Assembly (NCBI GenBank): GCA_963709185.1
Contig: CAVPVQ010000028.1
Location: 124,001-188,000, forward strand
DNA length: 64,000 nucleotides
DNA from: Roseiarcus sp963709185
GTDB lineage: Bacteria > Pseudomonadota > Alphaproteobacteria > Rhizobiales > Beijerinckiaceae
Reading direction: 5' to 3'
Part shown: positions 9,373 through 18,898 of the stretch, in pieces
Layout: each line of letters starts with the position of its first letter
How positions within the stretch are numbered: position 1 is the first letter of the stretch
The notes under the pieces: model-generated
Told to the model about the DNA's origin: nothing
Seen by the model: the letters and a program-made list of their open reading frames with translations, nothing else
The model's database searches: none
Made by a program: the position numbers and the translations under genes

Positions 9373-9744
9373 TCAGGCCGCCGCGCGGGCCTGCCAGATC
9401 ATCACGCAGAACAGCGCCGCGCCGACCAGCAATCCCAGCGAGCCGACGATCGTCGGCAGTTCCGGGCCGGCGCTCAGCGTGAACACCAGGCCGATCAGCG
9501 TGATCGGCGTCGCGACCACAAAGATCCAGAACTGATAGACCGCCAGACTCGACGATTTCATCGCCGGCCACTGCCGGTAGGCCATGCCGAATATCGAATG
9601 ACAGGCGAAGCCGACCAGATTGATATGGGCATGGACCGGCATGTACTGAAAGTTGTGCGACGCCCCCATGACGATACCGAGGATCATGCCGACGACCAGC
9701 CAGAGCGCGCCGATGGCGATATAGTTCGAGTCGATTTTGGTCAT
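9373..9744 (-). CDS. Small membrane protein resembling a heme-copper oxidase subunit I fragment
   Basis: A 123-residue protein with four predicted transmembrane helices (around residues 8-28, 37-57, 68-90 and 96-117). The histidines in the segment MPVHAHINLVGFACHSIFG resemble the heme-ligand region of heme-copper oxidase/NnrS-type proteins, and short stand-alone relatives are often labelled cytochrome-c-oxidase-like. It lies 53 bases upstream of the metallo-beta-lactamase gene on the same strand, so the two may be co-transcribed. Function is not known. Confidence 0.7.
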   Translation of the reverse strand: MTKIDSNYIAIGALWLVVGMILGIVMGASHNFQYMPVHAHINLVGFACHSIFGMAYRQWPAMKSSSLAVYQFWIFVVATPITLIGLVFTLSAGPELPTIVGSLGLLVGAALFCVMIWQARAAA

Positions 9745-9853
9745 GCGCTCCCCCTTTTATCCGCGGAACTCCGCCCGCCCCGGTTCGGCTTGATTCGCGC
9801 GGCGCGCGAGATTCCCACAAAAAGCAGCGCCGCGTAAAGACGCCCTGCGCAAT

Positions 9854-11002
9854 TCAGGCCGCAGCGCGGCGCGCTTTCATCGCCTGCGCCGCCATCGCAT
9901 AGCCACCGCCGCCGCCGTCCACAAAATGCACATGGCCGCGATCGGTGATCGACGGCACGAAGCAGGTCAGCAGCGCATTGCTCTGCCGGAACGTGCCGTA
10001 TTCGGCGATGTCGCTCGCCGATTGCAGGCGTTGTTCGAGCGCGTCGGCAAGCTCGGCTGAGCAATCCAGCGTCATGCGCAAGCCATCGTCGAACTTCCGG
10101 AAATCGGCGTTGGCCGCGATGTCGGCGACATAGGCGCCGCCGTCCAGATCCCCCTTCTTCAGCTTGAATTTGAAGAAGGCGTGATTGATGAAGAATTTCC
10201 TGGTGACGGCGAGGCGGCGCATCAGACGCGTTCGGCCGGGCGGCGAAGTCGCAGCGGCCTCCAGCGCGACGGCCTGGCCGGGCCAGCCCACCGCGAGGCT
10301 CGACAGGGTGATCGGCCGGCCGCCGTCCTTGGCGCGCGTCGCCATTTCGATGACTTCCTCGACCAGCGCGCCGAACCTCGGGTCGTCGCCGCGCGGCACG
10401 ACGATCACCGACAGAATGATTCCGTTGGCCGCCGGCGCCACGGACCAGCGACAGGACAGGTCGGACAGGTCCGGGCGCGCGCCGGGCGCCGCCGGCGCCA
10501 GCCAATGGCCGCCGCGCTTGACCTCCGTCTCCAGCCACGCGAGGCCGCCGCCGGCGAACATCGCATAGGCGCAATGCGGCGAGGCGGCGAAACGGGCGAT
10601 CCGGATGTCGCGTCCACCGGCGCGGACCGTCGCGACTGGAACCATCGCCACCCGCAGCTCCATTTGCAGCTCCTCGCGGGCGAACACCGCCATCGCCCGG
10701 AGCGCTTCGGAGGCGGCGGGCGCATCGGCGGCGCCGACGGCAAAGCTCGCCCCGTCGCCGCCGAACACGTAAGGAAAGGGTCGCCGCGCCAGCGCATTGG
10801 CGACCGCGGCGATGACCCCGGCCCCCACCATGTTCACCGCCTTGTAGCGGCCCTCGGCGATCGCCTTGGTCGAGCCGACGACGTCGGAAAAGCCGACCGC
10901 CCAGTCCTCGGGCACCGGGCGGTAGCTCGACGGCTTGATGACGTCGGCGAAGCTGTCGAACACCGGCATCGCCGCATAGAAATCCCGATCGCCGTCTGTC
11001 AT
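9854..11002 (-). CDS. DUF3095 protein (nucleotide-cyclase-like)
   Basis: A 382-residue DUF3095 protein. The N-terminal half carries a class III cyclase/GGDEF-like pattern: WAVGFSDVVGSTKAIAEGRY (SDVxGST, as in cyclase metal-binding segments) followed by FPYVFGGDGASFAV (GGDGA). The C-terminal half contains KFFINHAFFKFKLKKGDLDG and a terminal VHFVDGGGGGYAMA segment typical of the family. Cyclase activity has not been shown for DUF3095 as far as I know; the motifs only suggest common ancestry. It stands alone with about 110 bases on each side. Confidence 0.82.
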   Translation of the reverse strand: MTDGDRDFYAAMPVFDSFADVIKPSSYRPVPEDWAVGFSDVVGSTKAIAEGRYKAVNMVGAGVIAAVANALARRPFPYVFGGDGASFAVGAADAPAASEALRAMAVFAREELQMELRVAMVPVATVRAGGRDIRIARFAASPHCAYAMFAGGGLAWLETEVKRGGHWLAPAAPGARPDLSDLSCRWSVAPAANGIILSVIVVPRGDDPRFGALVEEVIEMATRAKDGGRPITLSSLAVGWPGQAVALEAAATSPPGRTRLMRRLAVTRKFFINHAFFKFKLKKGDLDGGAYVADIAANADFRKFDDGLRMTLDCSAELADALEQRLQSASDIAEYGTFRQSNALLTCFVPSITDRGHVHFVDGGGGGYAMAAQAMKARRAAA

Positions 11003-11118
11003 AGGGGACTCGCCACGCCGCCGACGGATGGTCCGTGTCGATTGTTAAGGGATGATCGCTCCCGGCGCTACTGGCGGGACGGATTGGTCGGCGCCTTCGG
11101 GCTGCCGCGAAGGGCGCG

Positions 11119-11952
11119 CTACGCAATGTCGCGCAGCGCACGCGCCAGCGTCCGCAGGTCGCGCCAGGCGGCGCGTTTCTGGGCGGGCTGGCGCAACAGA
11201 TAGGCCGGATGAAGCATCGGCAGCGCCTTGATCGCCCCCCCGGCCATCGGATAGTCGAACCATTGTCCGCGCGAGCGGGTGATCCCTTCCTTCATGCCAA
11301 GCAGCGTCTGCGCCGAGGATGCGCCAAGGCAAACCAGCACGCCCGGCGCGACGAGTTCGATCTGACGGCGGATGAACGGCAGGCAGATCGCCGTTTCGTG
11401 CGGCGTCGGCGTGCGGTTGCCGGGCGGGCGCCACGGCACGACATTGGCGATATAAACCTTGCCGCGGTCGAGGCCGATCGAGGCGAGCATGCGATCGAGC
11501 AACCGGCCGGCGCGGCCGACGAACGGGCGCCCGATCCGATCCTCGTCGCCGCCCGGCGCCTCGCCGACCAGCATGACGCGGGCGTCCGGCGCGCCGTCGG
11601 AGAAAACGAGCCGCGTCGCCGTCGCCTTCAACGCGCAGCCGTCGAATCCTTCGAGCAGGGCGCGCAGCTCGTCGAGACTTTGCGCGCCCGCCGTCAGCGC
11701 GGCCGCCGAACGTTTCGCCTCGTCCGGCGCGGCGGCGGCCGGCTCGATCCGGGGCGGCGGTTTGCCGGCCGGCGGACCGGCGGACGCGACGGGCGCAGCC
11801 GCGGTGCGGCGTGCCGGCGAGGCGGCGAACCGATCGCGCGGCGTCTCGTCGATCGCCAGGTCGACGCCCGCCTCGACCCACCAGCGCAGGATGTCCGCCG
11901 CGCCCTGGGCGTCGAGGACGCGAGCAACCGGATTCGGATTGTTTGGCGGCAT
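11119..11952 (-). CDS. Uracil-DNA glycosylase, family 4/5 type
   Basis: A 277-residue protein that would remove uracil from DNA. About 100 N-terminal residues form a variable Ala/Pro-rich region. The catalytic domain shows motif I VMLVGEAPGGDEDRIGRPFVG, the GNRTPTPHE segment, and motif II LPMLHPAYLLRQP with the conserved HPA. Cysteines in DGCALK and AICLPF sit where iron-sulfur ligands of family 4 are found, but I cannot place all four. It is often annotated as SPO1 DNA polymerase-related. No ung partner is nearby. Confidence 0.9.
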   Translation of the reverse strand: MPPNNPNPVARVLDAQGAADILRWWVEAGVDLAIDETPRDRFAASPARRTAAAPVASAGPPAGKPPPRIEPAAAAPDEAKRSAAALTAGAQSLDELRALLEGFDGCALKATATRLVFSDGAPDARVMLVGEAPGGDEDRIGRPFVGRAGRLLDRMLASIGLDRGKVYIANVVPWRPPGNRTPTPHETAICLPFIRRQIELVAPGVLVCLGASSAQTLLGMKEGITRSRGQWFDYPMAGGAIKALPMLHPAYLLRQPAQKRAAWRDLRTLARALRDIA

Positions 11953-12145
11953 CGGCGGAGCGGCTCGAAAACGATGGCCCGGCGCGCGACGCGCTGACGC
12001 TGGGGTCGAACGAGGTTTAACACGCCATTCGGCGAAGGCGAACAGCCAGTCGACTTTTGGCCGGCTTAGGTTCAGAACAGCCCCCGATCCTGGAGGCGGA
12101 AGGCCTCTTGCGGCGCATCATGGCGCGTTGCCCAAGGGAACAGGA

Positions 12146-13822
12146 ATGGCCGTCGAATCCGAACCGCCCGCCCGCGAATCGATGGATTTCGACGTCGTCA
12201 TCGTCGGCGCCGGCCCGGCGGGCTTGGCGGCGGCGATCCGGCTGAAACAGCTCAACCCCGACATTTCGGTGGTGATCGTCGAAAAAGGCTCCGAAGTCGG
12301 CGCGCATATCCTGTCGGGCGCGGTGGTCGACCCGATCGGACTCGACCGCCTGATCCCGGACTGGCGGACCGACCCTGACCAGCCGCTGAAGACGCCGGTC
12401 GCCAGAGACCGCTTCCTGGTGCTTGGCCCCTCGGGCGGCGTCGCGCTGCCCAACTGGCCGATGCCCCGGCTGATGAGCAATCACGGCAATTTCATCGGCT
12501 CGCTGGGCGCGACGACTCGCTGGCTGCGCGCCCGCGCCGAGGCGCTCGGCGTCGAAATCTATCCGGGCTTCGCCGCGACCGAGGTTCTGTTCGGACCGAA
12601 CGGCGAGACGGTCGGCATTGCGACCGGCGACATGGGGATCGGTCGCGACGGGCGCCGCAAGGCCGGTTTCACGCGCGGCATGGAGCTTCGCGGCAAATAT
12701 GTGCTGCTTGCCGAGGGCGCGCGCGGCTCGCTGACCAAACAGATCGTCGCGCGGTATCGTCTCGATGACGGGCGCGAACCGCAAAAGTACGGCATCGGCC
12801 TCAAGGAAATCTGGCAGGTCGATCCCGCGAGGTTTCAGCCCGGCCTCGTGCAGCACAGTTTTGGCTGGCCACTGGCCGCGGGGTCGAGCGGCGGCTCTTT
12901 CATCTACCACTATGACGAGGGACTGGTCGCCGCCGGCTTCGTCGTGCATCTCAACTACGCCAATCCGACGCTTTCGCCGTTCGACGAATTCCAGCGCTTC
13001 AAGACGCACCCGCTGATCGTCGAGACGTTCGCGGGCGGCAAGCGTCTCGCCTATGGCGCAAGGGCGATCAGTTCGGGCGGCTGGCAATCGGTTCCCAAAC
13101 TGTGCTTCCCCGGCGGCGCGCTGATCGGCTGCGCGGCTGGATTCGTCAATTTCGCCCGGATCAAAGGCTCGCACAATGCGATCCTCTCGGGGATGCTGGC
13201 GGCCGAGAAACTGCGCGAGGCGCTTGACGCTGGCCGCGCCAACGACGAACTCACGTCTTATGAGAACGCCTGGCGCGGCTCCGACATCGGCCGTGACCTG
13301 TTCAAGGTGCGCAACGTCAAGCCGCTGTGGTCGAGGCTCGGGCTGGCGGCCGGCGTCGCGCTCGGCGGCCTCGACATGTGGACCAACGAACTGGCCGGAT
13401 TCTCTGTCTTCGGCACCTTGAAGCACGGCAAGCCGGACAGCCAGACGCTGAAGCCGATCGCTGAGGTGAAGCCGATCGTCTATCCCAAGCCCGACGGGCG
13501 GGTGTCGTTCGACAAGGCTTCGTCGGTGTTCGCGTCCAACACCAATCACGAGGAGGACCAGCCGGTCCACCTCCGGCTGAGGGACCCGACCATCCCGATC
13601 CGCGTCAACCTACCGGTCTATGGCGAACCGGCCCGGCTCTATTGCCCCGCCGGCGTCTATGAAGTGGTCTACGGCGACGAAGCGGCCCGTTCGGACCCGC
13701 GATTCGTCATCAACGCGCAGAATTGCGTCCACTGCAAGACGTGCGATATCAAGGACCCCGCCGAGAACATCGACTGGACGCCGCCCGAAGGCGGCGGCGG
13801 CCCCAATTATCCCGACATGTGA
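12146..13822 (+). CDS. Electron transfer flavoprotein-ubiquinone oxidoreductase
   Basis: Membrane-associated ETF-QO passes electrons from reduced electron transfer flavoprotein to ubiquinone during acyl-CoA and amine oxidation. 558 residues. The FAD-binding dinucleotide fold is at the start (VVIVGAGPAGLAAAIRL, then VEKGSEVGAHILSGAVV), a ubiquinone-binding region in the middle, and a C-terminal 4Fe-4S domain with cysteines in LYCPAGVYE and NAQNCVHCKTCDIKDP, ending GGGGPNYPDM as in the family. The start follows a good ribosome binding site (AGGGAACAGGA). No etfAB genes are in the window. Confidence 0.97.
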   Translation: MAVESEPPARESMDFDVVIVGAGPAGLAAAIRLKQLNPDISVVIVEKGSEVGAHILSGAVVDPIGLDRLIPDWRTDPDQPLKTPVARDRFLVLGPSGGVALPNWPMPRLMSNHGNFIGSLGATTRWLRARAEALGVEIYPGFAATEVLFGPNGETVGIATGDMGIGRDGRRKAGFTRGMELRGKYVLLAEGARGSLTKQIVARYRLDDGREPQKYGIGLKEIWQVDPARFQPGLVQHSFGWPLAAGSSGGSFIYHYDEGLVAAGFVVHLNYANPTLSPFDEFQRFKTHPLIVETFAGGKRLAYGARAISSGGWQSVPKLCFPGGALIGCAAGFVNFARIKGSHNAILSGMLAAEKLREALDAGRANDELTSYENAWRGSDIGRDLFKVRNVKPLWSRLGLAAGVALGGLDMWTNELAGFSVFGTLKHGKPDSQTLKPIAEVKPIVYPKPDGRVSFDKASSVFASNTNHEEDQPVHLRLRDPTIPIRVNLPVYGEPARLYCPAGVYEVVYGDEAARSDPRFVINAQNCVHCKTCDIKDPAENIDWTPPEGGGGPNYPDM

Positions 13823-13973
13823 AGGGCGGCGTGCGACGGGCGGCGGGCCAAATTTCTCTGTTTGCTCAAAACCGCCACTTTTCCCGGCGATTGATTGGCC
13901 TATAAGGGTGCGAGAAACTCATGCCGCCGCGGCGGCGACGTCCCGCGCAGGCGGCGAAAGAAAGTCGAATCAC

Positions 13974-15737
13974 GTGGCTCTCCAGATTCCAGCTTGCCGG
14001 ATTTTCGGGCGACCGGCCGCCCGCATCATCATCGTCGCCGCGATCGGGCTCTCCTGGCTCGGCGCTCCGGCCCTGGCGAGAGACAGCATCGCCACGTCGA
14101 CTTCGATCGAGACCGGCGAAAGCCAGGCCGGGAACTACCTCGCCGCGCTGGTCGCCGGGGCCGATCGTGACACCCCCGCGGCGGCGGTCTATTTCCGCGA
14201 AGCCTTGCGCGCCGATCCCCGCAACCCCGAATTGATTGAGCGGGCGTTCGCGGCGGCGCTGGCCAACGGCAGCATGACGGAGGCGTTCCAGCTCGCCGAC
14301 CGGCTGCTGATGCGCGATCCCAACAACAGCCTCGCGCGCCTGACCTCGGCGGTTCGCGCGATCGCCGACGGTCAATACGCCGCCGCGCGGATTCAACTGG
14401 CCGGCGGCGACGCCGGCCGGGCGCATGACGTGACGACCACGCTGCTGACCGCCTGGACATTCGCCGGGGTCAACGACGGTCGCCATGCGCTGGATACGCT
14501 CGACCACTTTCGCGACCCGTCCTTTGCGGTTTTCCGGGACTATCACGCCGGCCTGATCGCCGACCTGACCGGCAATGCGACCGAAGCGCTCAAGCGCTTG
14601 AAGGCGGCCTATGACGGCGAGAAGAACACGCTGCGGCTCGCCGACGCCTACGCCCGCTATCTCGCGCGGCATAGCGACCAGGACGGCGCCAAGCAGATCT
14701 ACCAGGATTTCGCGCGCGTGCTCCCGCACCATCCGATCGTCGAGGGCGCGTTGGCGGATCTGGCCGCCGGGCGGCCGCTGGAGCCGGTGATTCGCAACGC
14801 CAAGGACGGCGCCGCGGAAGTGCTTTACGGGCTCGGCGGCGCGGGCAGCCGGCAAGGCGACGAACTGGCGGCGCTGATCTATCTGCGCCTCGCGCTGTAT
14901 TTGCGCCCCGACCACGCGCTCGCCGCCGTCACCGTCGCCGATCTCTACGAGCAGCTCAAGCAGAACGAGGCGGCGATCGAAGCCTACGAAATGGTGCCCG
15001 AAGGCTCGCCGATGCGCGAGAGCGCGAATATCCAGGCGGGCCTGTCGCTCGATGCGCTCGGCCGGTCGGACGAGGCGGTCAAGCGGCTGCGGCAGATCGT
15101 CGCCGCCAATCCGAAGGATGTCGACGCCTGGGGCGCGCTGGCCAGCCTGCAACGCTCGGCCAAGAAATTCGAGGACGCGGCGCAGACCTACACCAAGGCG
15201 ATCGACCTGATCGGCAAACCCGACCGCGGCAACTGGACGCTGTTCTATTTTCGCGGCATCTGCTTCGAGCGCATCAAGCAATGGCCGAAGGCCGAGGCCG
15301 ACTTCAAGGAGGCGCTCGAACTGTTTCCCGATCAGCCGTTGGTCCTGAACTATCTCGGCTACACCTGGGTCGACCAGGGGGTCAATCTCGACGAAGCGTT
15401 CAAGATGCTGCGCCGCGCGGTCGACCTGCGGCCGACCGACGGCTATATCGTCGACAGCCTCGGCTGGGCCAACTACAAGCTCGGCCACTATGAAGAGGCC
15501 ACCGAGCAGCTCGAAAAAGCGATCGAGATGAAGCCGGCCGATCCGGTGGTGAACGACCATCTCGGCGACGCCTATTGGCGGATGGGCCGCAAGCTCGACG
15601 CTCATTTTCAATGGAATCACGCGCGCGACATGGGGCCCGAGCCGGAAGACCTGCCGTCGATCCTGAAGAAGATCGACTCCGGCCTGCCCGATGCGCCCAA
15701 CGCCGCCCAGACGGAACCCAAGAAGGACGGCGGCTGA
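13974..15737 (+). CDS. Exported tetratricopeptide repeat protein
   Basis: A 587-residue TPR protein. The likely start is GTG 13974, which puts a signal peptide at the N-terminus (ARIIIVAAIGLSWLGAPALA, cut before RDSIATS). TPR units run through most of the protein, clearest in the last 200 residues: FKEALELFPDQPLVLNYLGY, LRRAVDLRPTDGYIVDSLGW and LEKAIEMKPADPVVNDHLGD. Such proteins are widespread in rhizobia and probably scaffold envelope assemblies, but partners are unknown. The ispE start lies 6 bases after its stop, so the two are probably one operon. Confidence 0.88.
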   Translation: MALQIPACRIFGRPAARIIIVAAIGLSWLGAPALARDSIATSTSIETGESQAGNYLAALVAGADRDTPAAAVYFREALRADPRNPELIERAFAAALANGSMTEAFQLADRLLMRDPNNSLARLTSAVRAIADGQYAAARIQLAGGDAGRAHDVTTTLLTAWTFAGVNDGRHALDTLDHFRDPSFAVFRDYHAGLIADLTGNATEALKRLKAAYDGEKNTLRLADAYARYLARHSDQDGAKQIYQDFARVLPHHPIVEGALADLAAGRPLEPVIRNAKDGAAEVLYGLGGAGSRQGDELAALIYLRLALYLRPDHALAAVTVADLYEQLKQNEAAIEAYEMVPEGSPMRESANIQAGLSLDALGRSDEAVKRLRQIVAANPKDVDAWGALASLQRSAKKFEDAAQTYTKAIDLIGKPDRGNWTLFYFRGICFERIKQWPKAEADFKEALELFPDQPLVLNYLGYTWVDQGVNLDEAFKMLRRAVDLRPTDGYIVDSLGWANYKLGHYEEATEQLEKAIEMKPADPVVNDHLGDAYWRMGRKLDAHFQWNHARDMGPEPEDLPSILKKIDSGLPDAPNAAQTEPKKDGG

Positions 15738-15742
15738 GGCGG

Positions 15743-16630
15743 GTGGAGGCGTCGCCGGCCGGCCGGCGGTTCTGGCGCGCGCGCGCCAAGGTCAACCTGA
15801 CGCTGCACATTCTGGGGCGCCGCCTCGACGGCTGGCATGAACTCGACAGCGTCGTCGCGTTCGCCGGTTGCTGCGACTGGCTGTCGTTCGAGCCCGCCGC
15901 GACCCTGTCCTTGAGCGTCGACGGACCCACCGCCGAATCGGCGGGGCGGATCGCCGACAATCTGGTGCTGCGCGCGGCGCGCGAACTGATCGACCGCGTG
16001 CCCGGACTGCGAATCGGCAGGTTTCATTTGCGCAAGAACCTGCCGGTCGCGGCGGGCCTCGGCGGCGGCTCGTCGGATGCGGCGGCGGCGCTGCGCGCGC
16101 TGGCGCGTGAGAACGCCCTCGCCCCCGGCGACCCCCGTCTGTGGGCGGCGGCGCGCGCCACCGGCGCCGACGTTCCGGTATGTCTCGACCCGCGCGCGCG
16201 GACCATGGGCGGAGCCGGCGAAAAGGTCGGCCCACATCTGGGCCTGCCGCCGCTGTTCGCCGTGTTGGCCAATCCCGGCGTCGCCGTCGCGACGCCGGCG
16301 GTGTTTGCGCGCATCGGCCTCGCCGAAGGCGCTTCGTCAGGGCGCGGCGCCTCGCCGTCGCCGGGTTTCGGCGCGGATCGTGCGACCGCGCTGAGGATGG
16401 TGAAAGAGGGGCGAAACGACATGCAGGCCGGCGCCTGCGCGCTCGCCCCGGCGATCTCCGACGTTCTTGAGGCGCTGTCGGCCTGCGCGGGCGCAGCGCT
16501 GGTTCGCATGTCGGGCTCCGGCGCCACATGTTTCGCCTTGTTCGAGGATCGATCGGCGGCGGCAGGCGCCACACGCGCCGTCGCCCGCGACCATCCCGGC
16601 TGGTGGGTGAAGGCGACGGTGCTGCGATAG
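15743..16630 (+). CDS. ispE: 4-diphosphocytidyl-2-C-methyl-D-erythritol kinase
   Basis: ATP-dependent kinase of the MEP isoprenoid pathway. 295 residues from GTG 15743. GHMP-kinase signatures are present: the N-terminal RARAKVNLTLHILGRRLDGW, the glycine-rich phosphate loop LPVAAGLGGGSSDAAAALR, and the C-terminal VRMSGSGATCFALF. It follows the TPR gene by 5 bases and faces the polyprenyl diphosphate synthase gene, so two steps of isoprenoid metabolism meet here though on opposite strands. Confidence 0.96.
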   Translation: MEASPAGRRFWRARAKVNLTLHILGRRLDGWHELDSVVAFAGCCDWLSFEPAATLSLSVDGPTAESAGRIADNLVLRAARELIDRVPGLRIGRFHLRKNLPVAAGLGGGSSDAAAALRALARENALAPGDPRLWAAARATGADVPVCLDPRARTMGGAGEKVGPHLGLPPLFAVLANPGVAVATPAVFARIGLAEGASSGRGASPSPGFGADRATALRMVKEGRNDMQAGACALAPAISDVLEALSACAGAALVRMSGSGATCFALFEDRSAAAGATRAVARDHPGWWVKATVLR

Positions 16631-16637
16631 CCCCAGC

Positions 16638-17687
16638 CTAATGCGCGCGACTGACCGCGAATTCGACCGCGTCGAGCAACGCGTGCTTCCATGACGAGGC
16701 AGGAAACAGTTCGAGCGAGTCCCTCGCCATCGCGCCGTAATGGCGCGCCCGGTCGATGGTGTCCTCAAGCGCCCGGTGCTTCTTCATCGTGGCGAGCGCA
16801 GTCTCGAGATCGCCTTCCGCCACCTCGCCCTGCTCCAGCGTCCGGCGCCAGAACTCGCGCTCGATCATCGTCCCGCGCCGGAACGACAGGACCACCGGCA
16901 GCGTGATCTTGCCTTCGCGGAAATCGTCGCCGACATTCTTGCCGAGTTTGGCCGACGAGCCGCCGTAGTCGAGCGCGTCGTCGACGAGCTGGAACGCGAT
17001 GCCGAGATTGGCGCCGAAGCCCCGGCAGGCCTCGATTTCAGCCTTCGAGCGCTGGGCGAGGATCGGGCCGACCTCGCAGGCGGCGGCGAACAGCGCCGCC
17101 GTCTTGGCGCGAATGACCGCCAGATAGGCGTCTTCGGTCGTCGCGGTGTCCTTGGCCGCCGACAATTGCATGACCTCGCCCTCGGCGATCACCGCGGCGG
17201 CGCTCGACAGCACGTCGAGGCATTGCAGCGAACCGACCTCGACCATCATCTTGAACGCCTGGCCGAGCAGAAAATCGCCGACCAGCACGCTGGCCTCATT
17301 GCCCCACAGGACCCGCGCCGCCAGTTTGCCGCGCCGCATGTCGCTTTCATCGACCACGTCGTCGTGCAGCAGTGTCGCGGTGTGCATGAACTCGACGGAG
17401 GCTGCGAGCTTGATGTGGCCGTCGCCGGAATAGTTGCACAGCCCGGCGGTCGCCAGCGTCAGGATCGGGCGAAGCCGCTTGCCGCCCGATGAAATCAGGT
17501 GGTTGGCGACTTCGGGGATCATTCCGACGTCCGATCCGGTGCGCGAAAGAATCGTCTGGTTGACGGCGGCCATGTCGGTCGCAACCAGAGCCGTGAGCCG
17601 GTCGATGACGCGCTCGGAAGACTTTTCTTCGAGCGGAATGACAATTCCCACGGGCGGTTCCCTTGTCACTTCAGGCCGTTTGACCAT
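16638..17687 (-). CDS. Long-chain trans-polyprenyl diphosphate synthase (octaprenyl/decaprenyl type)
   Basis: Elongates farnesyl diphosphate with isopentenyl diphosphate to make the ubiquinone side chain. 349 residues from ATG 17687. The substrate motif GGKRLRPILTLA, the first aspartate-rich motif LLHDDVVDESDMRRGK, and the second, FQLVDDALDYGG, are all intact. Small residues before the first motif fit a long-chain product; decaprenyl is usual in Hyphomicrobiales, so ddsA/ispB would both be reasonable names. It is divergent from the DUF2007 gene with 55 bases between. Confidence 0.95.
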   Translation of the reverse strand: MVKRPEVTREPPVGIVIPLEEKSSERVIDRLTALVATDMAAVNQTILSRTGSDVGMIPEVANHLISSGGKRLRPILTLATAGLCNYSGDGHIKLAASVEFMHTATLLHDDVVDESDMRRGKLAARVLWGNEASVLVGDFLLGQAFKMMVEVGSLQCLDVLSSAAAVIAEGEVMQLSAAKDTATTEDAYLAVIRAKTAALFAAACEVGPILAQRSKAEIEACRGFGANLGIAFQLVDDALDYGGSSAKLGKNVGDDFREGKITLPVVLSFRRGTMIEREFWRRTLEQGEVAEGDLETALATMKKHRALEDTIDRARHYGAMARDSLELFPASSWKHALLDAVEFAVSRAH

Positions 17688-17742
17688 AAAGAGGGCCGCT
17701 CGCCCGAGCAAGAGCAAGACGCCGCAGCCGCTGGAGTCGGCG

Positions 17743-18009
17743 ATGGAGCCCCATGTTTTCGAGCCCGACGAGACAGGACGAGGCGTGATCGAACTCGTGC
17801 GAACAAACGATCTCGTGGTGATCTCGCTGATCGAGAGCCTGCTGGCTGAGGAGAGCGTGCCGTATTTCATTGCCGATCAGAATATGGGCGCGGCGGTTGG
17901 CCCGCTCGGCTTCCTGCCTCGCCGTATCATGGTCGAGTCTGGTCACGTCGGCCGCGCGAGGCGTCTGCTCCGCGAGGCCGGCCTTGCCGCCGAACTCCGT
18001 AATGAGTGA
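17743..18009 (+). CDS. DUF2007 protein
   Basis: An 88-residue protein with the DUF2007 (putative signal-transducing) pattern: VIELVRTNDLVVISLIESLL, then EESVPYFIADQNMG and a C-terminal RIMVESGHVGRARRLLREAG. Its stop overlaps the start of the methyltransferase gene (bases 18002-18009), which suggests coupled translation. Small DUF2007 genes are commonly placed between the polyprenyl synthase and a TrmN6-like methyltransferase in rhizobia. Biochemical role is unknown. Confidence 0.85.
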   Translation: MEPHVFEPDETGRGVIELVRTNDLVVISLIESLLAEESVPYFIADQNMGAAVGPLGFLPRRIMVESGHVGRARRLLREAGLAAELRNE

Positions 18010-18838
18010 GGCGCCCGATGGCTCGCGCACCCTTGCGACGAGCCGGGATGCGCTGCTGGGCGGACGCCTTGTTCTTCGCCAACCCCTGAAAGGACATCGG
18101 GCGGGCAGCGACGCCGTTCTGCTGGCGGCGGCGGCGCCGGCCGACGGGATCGGCCGGCTCGTCGATGTCGGGGCCGGCGTCGGCGCGGTGGGGCTGGCGA
18201 TTCTCCAGCGAATGACAGGCGCGTCCGCGGACCTGGTGGAGCAGGACGCGGACCTCGCCGCGCTGGCGAGCGAAAACGCGATCCTCAACGGTTTGGCCGA
18301 ACGCGCGCGCGTCCTGCGCGTCGATGTGACGCGCGCCGACGAAAGACGGGCGGCCGGCCTGTCGGACGCCGGCGCCGATCTCGTCGCAACCAATCCGCCA
18401 TTCTTCGAGGCGGGAAATGTACGCGCCTCGCCTCATCCTCGGCGCGCCAGCGCCCACGTGTTCGCCGGCGGGACGGCGGCCGACTCCGGCGCGGCTCCGT
18501 TGGAGACGTGGATCATCGCCTGCCTCGCGCTGCTGCGCGCCGGCGGGCGTTTCATCATCATCCACCGCCCGGAGGCGCTGGCGCAAATCCTCGGAGCGTT
18601 CGGACGGCGCCTCGGCGGCGTCGCAATTCTGCCGATCCATCCGAACGCCGATGCGCCGGCGCACCGGATTCTGGTCGCCGGGGTGAAGGGCGCGCGCGGT
18701 CCGACCAGCCTGCGTCCCGGCCTTGCTCTTCACGATCGGCGCGGGGCGTTCACGCCGCTCGCTGACGCCATTCATCGCGGCGAGGCGCTGATCGACTGGG
18801 GTGAAGTGCGGCCCCGGCGCAGGCCGCCGGCGCGTTGA
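18002..18838 (+). CDS. TrmN6-like SAM-dependent methyltransferase
   Basis: A 278-residue Rossmann methyltransferase. Motif I is GRLVDVGAGVGAVGLAILQR and the N6-adenine/N5-glutamine catalytic motif is ADLVATNPPFFEAGN (NPPF), preceded by the family lead-in RLVLRQPLKGHRAGSDAVLL. This layout matches the tRNA1(Val) adenine-N6 methyltransferase group (TrmN6/YfiC), so tRNA methylation is the best guess; other nucleic-acid targets are possible. It overlaps the DUF2007 gene upstream. Confidence 0.88.
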   Translation: MSEAPDGSRTLATSRDALLGGRLVLRQPLKGHRAGSDAVLLAAAAPADGIGRLVDVGAGVGAVGLAILQRMTGASADLVEQDADLAALASENAILNGLAERARVLRVDVTRADERRAAGLSDAGADLVATNPPFFEAGNVRASPHPRRASAHVFAGGTAADSGAAPLETWIIACLALLRAGGRFIIIHRPEALAQILGAFGRRLGGVAILPIHPNADAPAHRILVAGVKGARGPTSLRPGLALHDRRGAFTPLADAIHRGEALIDWGEVRPRRRPPAR

Positions 18839-18898
18839 CCGGCGCGACGGGCCTGACTAGGGTCCGCGCCCGTTCCTTCAATTCCCGAGTTCCCGGCC

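Noticed and set aside
12014..12030. TTAACACGCCATTCG as a CtrA box between the glycosylase and ETF-QO genes
   Set aside because: The second half-site has two mismatches; only a half box, expected by chance.
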